Shown piece after piece: positions 24,671 through 64,000 of a stretch of DNA of 64,000 nucleotides (positions within the stretch are counted from its first letter, which is position 1; each line of letters begins with the position of its first letter). The notes under the pieces are model-generated. The model was not told the DNA's origin. It saw only the letters and a program-made list of their open reading frames with translations, and searched no databases. Both the position numbers and the translations under genes were made by a program. Origin of the DNA: Thunnus maccoyii (taxonomy: Eukaryota; Chordata; Actinopteri; Scombriformes; Scombridae); the NCBI RefSeq assembly GCF_910596095.1, contig NC_056545.1, positions 21,661,067-21,725,066 of the forward strand, written 5' to 3'.

Positions 24671-25670
24671 AATCATCAAATCAAATCAAATTTATTTATA
24701 AAGCACATTTAAAAACAACCAGAGTTGACCAAAGTGCTGTACAATAAAATAACAAAAATAAAATAAAATAACATTACATGGTAACAGCAAAAAAGGAGCA
24801 GAGATAACATAACAATACTATCCCATAAGCATACACAAATAAATAAGTAATAGTGAAACGCAAAGCCTTAAGGACATTCTGAGAAAATACGTGGGTCTTA
24901 AGTTTAGCCTTAAAAGTGTTTACAGAGGGGGAACACTTAATTGAGAATGGTAAACTGTTCAAAACTACTATTGCAAACACCCAATCGCCTCAACTGAGGG
25001 AGCTCAGAGATGTACTGGGGTGCTAGGCCATGTAAATCTTTTAAAAACAAATATCAGAACCTTAAACTCAGTCCTATACTTGACCGGTAGCCAATGCAGG
25101 AGCGCCAGTACAGGTGTGATGCTGTCTCTCCTCCTGGTACCAGTTAGTAGTCTAGCAGCAGCATTCTGCTCCAGCTGCAAGCGAGACAAGGATGACTGGC
25201 TAATACCCAAATAAAGAGCATTGCAGTAATCCAGCTGAGAAGAAATTAAGGCATTTGTGACAATCTTCAGTTCATTAAATGAGAGGAACAGTTTAAATTT
25301 AGCAACCTTTCACAACACTGTTAATTTGTTTGTCAAATTTTAAAGCTGGATGGAAAATGACACCAAGATTTCTGGCATGGGCATGAAGGTTAGGTGCCAG
25401 GGGCCCTAAATGATTAGTTATACCCCCGATGGAGTTGGCAGGACCAAATAAGACCACTTCTGTTTTACTATCATTTAATTGAAGACAGTTTTTTGCCATC
25501 CAATTTTTTACACCCTAGAGGCAGTCAAGGAGGAACTTAACTGTGTTATTATTATTATCACCAGGTTCTAATGGGAGGTAGAGCTGTGGAGTGTCATCTG
25601 TGTAGCAATGGTAGGAGATAATGTATTAATTGAAGATGAAGCCAAGAGGGAGCATATATAAGGTGAATAA
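24671..25670 (-). mobile_element. 5'-truncated, decayed L2-like LINE (3' half of reverse transcriptase)
   Basis: On the minus strand the sequence encodes, in broken frames, the palm motif YTDD (near 25600), then an in-frame TAG, then WMAKNCLQLNDSKTEVVLFG, SRLQLEQNAAARLLTGTRRR, TPVLALLHWLPVKYR and a C-terminal LNSLPFSIKCSP-type block near 24960. This order is that of the C-terminal half of fish L2/CR1-clade LINE reverse transcriptases. The 3' tail is an ATCAA repeat followed by TTTATTTATAAAGCAC at 24678-24706, typical of these elements. Several stops and frame changes make it inactive. The 5' end stops near 25670, a usual outcome of incomplete reverse transcription. Confidence 0.8.
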
Positions 25671-26032
25671 AATTGGTGTTAACATTTCCCAATACTAGAA
25701 CAAGCAGTATACACTTAAGAAAATATTGGAACACCTGCAGTACCACAGGAAATGTTTTTTTTTCTAACCCTTGCCACATCCTCAACCCATAAGTGTGAGT
25801 TGCAGGATTTGACATGAATCATGTGAAAGTATTGGCATGTGTTTAAGCCCACATGACCATTTCAATTCACAAGAGAAGTAATGTAGAGTATAAACGCTGC
25901 TCAGTGCAGTTATACACAGGTGTGGTGGGGCGGGAGGGCACCACACACATTTCATCTCAGAATGTTGAGTGAGGTGCAACACTGTGCAGTGTATTCTGCT
26001 GAACTCAGATGTTTTTAGATGTATGTATCAGC

Positions 26033-26974
26033 ATGAAAAATTCCTCTGAAGTGACATCTTTTATTCTATCTGACTTTTATGGAATGGAGGACCTGAAGCC
26101 AATATATTTCTGCGTGTTCCTGATTATATACATAACCATTGTTGCTGAAAATGTGGTGTTAATCGGAGTGATCTATTGTGAAAAAACCCTGCATGAGCCA
26201 ATGTATCTGTTGCTGTGTAACTTGGCTGTGAATGGTCTTTATGGAAGCACTGCCTTACTGCCAGCAGTGCTGATTAATGTGGTGTCGCACTCACATGAGA
26301 TAGCTCTACCGTTTTGTCAGACACAGATCTACACTATACACACATATGCCATCACTGAATTCACAATTCTAGCAGCCATGAGTTATGATAGGTATGTGGC
26401 CATTTGTTATCCGCTGACTTATCATACAATCATGTTGCAAAGAGTTGTTAAACTGATTGTTTTTACGTGGCTTTTCCCCATGCTGGCATTTCTTATTGTT
26501 TTCATTTTAACTCTTCAGCTGCGGTTTTGTGAGAGAACCATAGAAAAGGTGTATTGTATTAATTACTTACTGGTGAAACTTGCCTGCACAGATACATCAA
26601 TTGTTAACATAGTTGGCTTGCTATCTGTAGCTCTGTATACACTTCCACAGCTCATCATGATCTTTTATTCATATGCACTCATCCTGAGAATATGCATATT
26701 GTCATTCAGTAAATCCAAGCTCAAAGCCCTCCGGACTTGCACCCCACACCTGCTGGCAATAATTAACTACAGTATCGGGTGCTTTTTTGAAATAGCACAA
26801 AGTCGTTTCAACACTAGTGGCCTGCCCTACCACACCAAGTTGTTTTTATCTATGTACTTTTTGATATTCCCGCCTCTTCTTAATCCAGCAATCTACGGTT
26901 TGAGTATTCAAGTCATAAGACTGCGACTGTTCAGGCTTTTCAGCAGAAAGGACAGGAAAGTGCAAATAATGTAG
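26033..26974 (+). CDS. Teleost olfactory receptor (type 1 OR, class A GPCR), intact, 313 aa
   Basis: An intronless seven-transmembrane receptor. It has an N-glycosylation site NSS at 3-5, EPMYLLLCNLAVNGLYGS after TM1, Cys95 at TM3, MSYDRYVAIC at 116-125, KALRTCTPHLLAI before TM6 and PPLLNPAIYG in TM7. The TM1 GN motif reads EN here. The start at 26033 gives the usual N-terminus length and places NSS correctly; the upstream ATG at 26009 would add eight residues. It shares with the receptor at 20664 the motifs GSTALLPA, HTYA, EF-IL and YDRYVAICYPL, so the two look like diverged tandem duplicates. An acceptor-like CTGAACTCAG ends near 26008, which may join a noncoding first exon. The ligand is unknown. 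Confidence 0.92.
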   Translation: MKNSSEVTSFILSDFYGMEDLKPIYFCVFLIIYITIVAENVVLIGVIYCEKTLHEPMYLLLCNLAVNGLYGSTALLPAVLINVVSHSHEIALPFCQTQIYTIHTYAITEFTILAAMSYDRYVAICYPLTYHTIMLQRVVKLIVFTWLFPMLAFLIVFILTLQLRFCERTIEKVYCINYLLVKLACTDTSIVNIVGLLSVALYTLPQLIMIFYSYALILRICILSFSKSKLKALRTCTPHLLAIINYSIGCFFEIAQSRFNTSGLPYHTKLFLSMYFLIFPPLLNPAIYGLSIQVIRLRLFRLFSRKDRKVQIM

Positions 26975-29900
26975 CCAAGAGGGCCATTGTTGTTATTGTG
27001 CATTGAAAGTGTGTCCTGCATCGTGCTGTGACGACTGATGCCTCTGGAAACACATGACCTACAGAAACTCCTGTCTCCCCCTGCTGTTTAATCACATTTG
27101 CTACTAAAACAGGACCAGATCAGGCAGAGCTGAGGAAAAAAAAATCTTTTGGAGGGTTGAATTCATGTCATGCCATGTTTAGTTTCAGGAGCATTAGCAG
27201 GCTAAAGCTCAGGCTTTGTACATTTAATGTATTGAGTTGCAGTCAGTTTGTCAGTCCTTCCCTGAGCCCTGTAATGCAGGAATGCTATAAAACACAGTTT
27301 TCAGAGTTTCAATTGGTTTGCTGAAGTAAATGTAACACTGGGACTTAAACATAATTTTTGAAAGCTGCAAATACTGATTAGTCAAGTTTCTGTTCAGTTA
27401 TTGTCTTGAATGATAAAACAGTAAAACTTAACAAGGAAATGTGGAGAAAATTTTGAGACACATTTTATATGCATCAAGTTTGTCTTTCACACTTTGTCCT
27501 GCCTGAACTGCAAAACTCTCATATGACCAATGCTTGTTTTAATTATGCTGATTAAATGTTTTTAGTTGCAAATTAATGGAAAAAATACTAATGGAAATCA
27601 AATAAAGTCATTTTAGCAATTGAACTGTAACGTTTGTTTTTTCTCAGCTTGTGTTCTTAGGGTTTAGATCATAAATAATACATTTGTGTTTTGGATGAAT
27701 GTATTTTATTCTCTGTGACTTTTGACAAGATTTATATAGACTCTTTTTGTTCTATTTGTTCCATTCATATGCTGAGTGCCACAATGTGCTGAGAACATAA
27801 ATTAATTTTCAGTGAAAGCAGTTTGTTTTTGCAATGACTGAAAGCTTGTATATGTTATTAGTTAGAGCTTGCAGATTCTTGGGTGCCAAAGGTCTTTTTT
27901 TTTTGGTATAATTTGCTACAATAAGTGACGCATAAATCATCTGGTCACTGCAGAGATTTTCCCTTTTATCATTCCATTCTTCTGTTTGGCCCAGCCGCTG
28001 TTTCTCCTCCTCTTGTTTATTGAAAATACAAATTAAGAGAGTTTGTTGATATGAACCAAATATTTTAATTTGTGCATCACATGTGAAGTATGTGAAATCA
28101 CAAAAATGTGACTTCAGGGGAAAAGAGAAAGAGAGACTTTTGGTGGCAGTGTTTAGATTCAAACTGCATGACTGATGTAGTAGGTTGTTTACAGTTGAAA
28201 TGCTAATAATCATTATGCTAACCACATAAATCATTGAAAATCCCAAAAACAAATATGTATCTGCTTCTTTACTTGTGCCTAATCCTGTTTGTTGAATACA
28301 CTTGCAGTAATTTACTCAAGATTTTACTTTATTTCCAATAAGTAGCATCCAAATTTGCAATTTTAGCTTAATTCTTTTCTTGAGCCACTGTTCATATAAG
28401 GCAACTGAAGCAAGAATCTTACTCAAAAGCTGACTGAGGACAATTAATATCCCCAAGACCTTCTACATTACTCATATCATGAGACAAGATGGTAATATGG
28501 TTATTAATACGATAGAACATCTGCAGTGTGAAAATTGGTTGATTAAATTTGCTCTATGTGCTGTATTCTCTATTGCTCTCTGTGTTCATTATAGTTTGCA
28601 AGACTGCACATGAATATAAAGGTTCAACCAAAACGTTAAGTCACTTTGAATTTCTGTGTAATAATAAAGAAAAAAGAATTAAAAAAGAGAAAAGAAACAA
28701 ACTGGCTACACAGACAAACAAAGACAATGTAGGACATGAGCAAAAATCTGGATAACATGCAACTGTTTTCTGTAATTTCCTGGAAGACAAAATGAAAGGA
28801 ATCTTGTCTTCATGCTTTTTCATTTTTGTCAACAAAGTCTTGTGTAAAAACACAGGTTATTTTTTCATGAAAAGCATAACCTGATGTAAAAGCTACTGCC
28901 GCCTACATCCTCTCACAACGAATCTTCACACTCAGAGATTCCAGGTAACCAAGAATCACTGGAAGTCATCCAAGAATTCACAGTACATTAGTCACCTTCC
29001 TAACATGTCAAGGAGACAGAAGCCATCATGCATTGATGAAAAAACTGATCAAAATGTGTGTCTATGTGTTAATAATTTATCTGTGGCAACATGGTGCAGT
29101 TATCCTGTCATTCTTTGTGTATCTGGAGTGAGTCTTACCTTGAAGGACTGCAGCAGGTTCTCCATGGTTTCTACCTGCATGCATGTGATTGCAGTGATGT
29201 TCCTCTTTAACCTTGACACTTTTCTTCTGTGATTTTTGGATATTGCTGTAAAAACTTACACTGCAGATATGGCACTTGTTTTCTGTGTTGATCTTCTTCT
29301 GTGTTATTCTTTATTAATAAAAACATTTACTACATCCTACAAGAACGCCTGAGGCTTCATACGCACATAGAGCGTGTGTGTACTGTTTGCATATTATTAT
29401 TATTATCTTCTGAGTCAACATTTGTCAGGCTCCCTGGTAGAAGCAGTGTCTAAAAATAGTAGTGATTATGAGAAAAAAAACATTTAACGATATGTCTTAT
29501 GTGTGCCCATGCCATACTTTATTTAATATAAAAGTAATGTAGCTACAATATGGCACACTTGTGCAATGTCAGTCAATTTCAAATGGCATGGTAATGTGTT
29601 TTAGTTATACAAAGCATGCTTGTACATTAAACATTTAATAAATACAGTAATTCCTCTTTTTGCGGTGAACACTTAAAAAAAAATCATCTTTCTAGGGCAA
29701 ATTGTAAAATAAGTCTTAAAAACACAATGTGGTAGGAGGGGAAGGGGGTTGACACCAGTATTCTCCAGACCAAACGCACTTAGAAATACAAAACTGGTTT
29801 ACAAACAATCAGGTAGACAGCATGCATACAAAAATAGACGACTACTCTGATCATTCCTTTGTAATTTACAATACTGGTTCATTATTGCCAAGCGTTATAT

Positions 29901-30587
29901 TTTTGTGCTCCTGTTTTGAGGAATAGCTTGCTTTCTGTATCGTCTCTCGTTTCTCTTGGAAAAGTACAATGTACATTCACAATCACTGAGGCACAGCACT
30001 TGATTTACAATTTGTATAAGTACCCCAAAACATTGTGTAGTTGCTGTAGTAACGTAATATTAAATATATATATGCACCCTGTACACTCATGGAACAATCA
30101 TACACACATGCATAACAAAATGTTGTGTACATCCAAAATAGCTTTAATTCCTCCATCACGCCTTACTGAGAGCGGCTGTACACAACTCCAGCGTGATCTT
30201 GAAAATGGTTCAACGAAAGCGACGGGAGGTGGCCATGCATGTGAGCGATGAGTTACAAAGCTCTCCGACAAGTCTTTGACACGGACAAAAAGTGCTTATT
30301 CGCCAGTCATAAACCCTGTGAGTCTACTATTTTATTTTTATCAAGCCAGACATCTTCTTTGCCTTTTGTGACAGCCCTCATCTTTAAAAGAGAGAGAGAC
30401 ACCGAGTCTCTGTGCTCCTGCGCGGTGAGCGAGGTTGAAGGAGAAGTAAAAGGAGGGGTGATGGAGAGCCGAGCAGGTGAATGAAGGTGTCCGGTGCTTT
30501 TCATCTCCAGCAGCTGGATGCCGGCCGCGTCAGGCACAGGCAGAGGCGATACGTTCGAGGATTCATCGACATATGGATCCTCATAGG
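26975..30587. other. Intergenic stretch between olfactory receptor 2 and the 3' end of cnksr2
   Basis: No third receptor or exon was found. The open frames at 27809-28252 (minus) and 29916-30251 (plus) have no motif or splice context. The right part (about 29.6-30.6 kb) may be cnksr2 3' UTR; a minus-strand AATAAA lies at 30333-30338, about 250 bases past the stop. I searched by eye for the conserved cnksr2 tail exon and did not see it. Confidence 0.45.
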
Positions 30588-61330
<30,743 letters not shown>

Positions 61331-64000
61331 TGACAGCACTTATTTGCACTGAGGTGCAGGCATGAATAAGCAGAAATTAATATGCAAGTGAAGAGGACAA
61401 TGCTGACTGTTTTTGAAAAGATTAAGATTTTTTTTTAAATTATTATACTTTTCTGATCAGTGGGTAGCTTTACAGTCCATCCATCCAACCACTAATCATA
61501 GAATAGGAAGGAAGTGATTTTAAAAGGGTAAAATCCAGAAAAACTGAAAAAGATTAAAAAACGAGAGAAATTTGAATCCACTAGTAGATGTTAGCCTGCC
61601 AGTAATTTTATACTTTTACATGAGTAAAATTTTGGATGTAGGACTTTACTTTGAACAGTGTACTCTCACGCTATAGTGTTGCTACTTTTACTTAAGTAAT
61701 GGATTTGAAAACTTTCACCACTGTTCATCTAAAGGGGTCATGGATAGAAACACATCTCCTCCAATACTGTTTAGTTTGTTTCAGTCATTTTCAAGTTATA
61801 CGACTTACAATAAATACACATAAATAGTGGTCATTACTTTTGACAGTGACAAACCAAAGCAAGTTTATACTGACTGAAAAGGTGTAGGCTGAAGCCTGAG
61901 CTCATTACACTTACCCTTTTTATGTTAATTATTTTGTACAGATCCCTTTAGAATTATACATTGACATTGATTATGCTTTGTATATGTATTTTTTATATGT
62001 ATATTATATATACCCAAAAGTCCGAAACAAAATTCATATACATAATTGTGTTCATACCTCAGTTTTATATTTGTTAATAATCTTATTTTAAAATATTTTT
62101 TAAATCTTTTAAGTGTATAATACATTTTCATTCCCTTTTCAAAACTATTCCACAAATTAATTCCTTAGACTGATACATATGCTGTCACCAGCCACTTATT
62201 TTCAGTTGTCTGATGCCTTCAGGTATCTGTGTTCATGGGCCCATCACAACAAATCCACCAAATTAAACAACAAATTATGCCCTCCAGAACGACACATATA
62301 AGCACTCTCTGATTTAACACCCCGATCAGCAGGACAGCATTGCTGTTTCAAAAATAAAACTCTTTTATGGTCTGACAACACTATGGTTGAGGATTGGTTA
62401 GGTTTAGGCACAAAAATCTCCTAAAGGTTGGGGAGACATGGTGGTTTGGATTGAAAATACTATTTTGTTAAGGTTAGAGGACCTTTGTTGTCATAGTTTC
62501 AATGATAATTTGGTTATGATTAATGAACAACCGCATGGGTTAGACCAACATTGACTAATGTTAGGAAATGGGAAATAAACTGCAGTCTCCTGTGTTAAAG
62601 TTCAACATTTTGTTGATCCATCCTGACCTCCTCCCCCTGCAGAATTTATGACTCTATAATTATGTCACACTGTTTCCTCCTTTGCTCCCAGTAGAAAACA
62701 GTCAGACATCCAGTGGCTGCTAGAGGGCTTTGTCACTTGAACATAAATTCATGTTGTTTTAGGGCACTTGCTGAAATGACTAATGCTCTCATTTTCCTTG
62801 AGAGGACAGTCTGCTTACAAAGGAGCCAGAACAAACTGGTTGGAGTGCAACAAAAAGGACATGATCCCTTTACAGCAGAAATAAACATGTTTACAGCCTG
62901 GTACAAAAAATGGTTTTGGTCTCTATAGAGAATTTCCCCGTTCATGACAACTGTACGGGGGATGAGTTTTTATATAACTCAAATGTTTAAATTTATTAAG
63001 GCTTAAAGTTATGCATAATTAAGGGTGTGGCCACTTTGAGTGACAGGTGGGTGCCATCACAGGCAAGTTGCTACCATGGCAACAACTTTGGTTAGGTAAC
63101 ATAACCATGGTGTGACCCCAGATTCACAGAGTATAGACATAGGTGTAGGCTTAGCTGTCACTATTTCACTGTATTTTCACTTCATGAAAGTTAATTGTAA
63201 CATTTTAGTAACCTAAAAATGTCTTGTTCAGCGCTTGGTTATACTAAAATTGTTTTAAGCCGTTTTTTTTTACTAGCAAAAATTAACATCAGCATTAGCA
63301 TTATCATAGTTTACCAGAGACTGTAAATGCAGGTGCTAGCCAAGCAGCAGCTAGCAGCTAGCATTAGGGTCAGCGCCGTTCTCTTGTCTACATAATGTCA
63401 TTTCTGGCTCCAAAAAACCAAGATGGCAATGGTCAAAATGCAAACTCAAGGCTTCAATTTCATAAACCAATGGGCGATGTCATGGTGGCAACATCCATCA
63501 TTTTTTACAGTCTATGATTTAAACATATCACAGATAGCTATTCTGCTTGAAAAATAATGGCCCATATATTTTCCTGAATACTGCCACAGTGTGGATACAA
63601 CATAAGCCACTAATAAATCCATTCGACACAATGGCTGTTTTGACAATAATTCATCTGCTTCACCTCCTGAGCCTTCGGGCACTAATCACCTCTCATACAC
63701 ACCACTGTTTCCTCCTGCCGTCTTTGTCGCTGCTCACGCCTCCATCACACAAAGCGCAGTGTAGTGGAAACGACGGTCGCCACTGAGACAACGATGCTGA
63801 CATGCGTCTCGCTTTTTCTCATCTATGGGGAAACAGCTTCAGGTTGTAAGCCTGTGTTCACTGCATGGCCACTCATTATACAACAAATACTACATTCAAA
63901 CTGGATGTCATACCGACATACCACACAAAAAATCAATATGATGAGTAACATTCAGACTTTTCCTTTCAACATGCTCGTTATCTTATATAGAGATAGAGAT
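61331..64000. other. Intergenic stretch upstream of cnksr2
   Basis: No gene is seen. The stretch 63030-63530, ending in TTTTTTACAGTCTATGATTT, resembles the end of a common teleost repeat but has no clear partner end. The other open frames are short and without motif. Confidence 0.45.

Noticed and set aside
27809-28252. 147-codon minus-strand open frame after olfactory receptor 2
   Set aside because: Low-complexity, Lys- and Ser-rich composition with no motif. I could not recognise a receptor or any other family, so I leave it as probable chance in AT-rich DNA.
63030-63530. Possible transposon ending in TTTTTTACAGTCTATGATTT
   Set aside because: One end looks familiar, but no matching opposite end or target duplication could be found; mentioned only within the flank description.

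Overview
The window is vertebrate genomic DNA, almost certainly from a spiny-rayed teleost fish. The evidence is multi-exon genes with GT-AG introns, intact single-exon fish odorant-receptor genes, a teleost-type beta-defensin, fish-type LINE fragments and several palindromic MITE-like elements. Base composition is AT-rich with long CA/GT and GA microsatellites. There is no operon, CRISPR, IS element or rRNA, and I recognised no tRNA.

Layout. (1) 1-2950: old transposon remnants, then a two-exon minus-strand gene (1885-2950). It predicts a 119-residue protein with a hydrophobic N-terminus that I do not recognise; it is the best candidate for something undescribed. (2) 2951-7531: noncoding, with one 880-bp TTAA-flanked element. 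(3) 7532-10901 (minus): a complete nine-coding-exon rnf167-like gene for a PA-TM-RING E3 ubiquitin ligase, with a noncoding 5' exon and a probable promoter near 12.5-12.8 kb. (4) 16514-16950 (minus): a complete three-exon beta-defensin. (5) 20.4-27.0 kb (plus): two intact olfactory receptor genes, with a MITE and a decayed LINE between them. (6) 30588-60719 (minus): about 30 kb occupied by cnksr2. I traced 22 coding exons in phase from a strong Kozak ATG to a stop, giving 951 residues with SAM, CRIC, PDZ and PH domains. Its introns carry another LINE, a hAT-like element, several MITEs and microsatellites. (7) 60.7-64.0 kb: upstream flank of cnksr2, no gene seen.

The genes do not form one pathway. 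RNF167-type ligases act in endosome/lysosome membranes, CNKSR2 is a Ras-MAPK and postsynaptic scaffold, the defensin is an innate immune peptide, and the odorant receptors are chemosensory GPCRs. The main points of interest are the orphan peptide gene, a cnksr2 C-terminus that lacks the usual vertebrate tail, and a set of unrelated-looking palindromic elements that all sit in TTAA target sites, two of which share an internal module.

Exon boundaries were read by eye from splice consensus, reading phase and family resemblance. Family assignments rest on remembered family features, not on a search.
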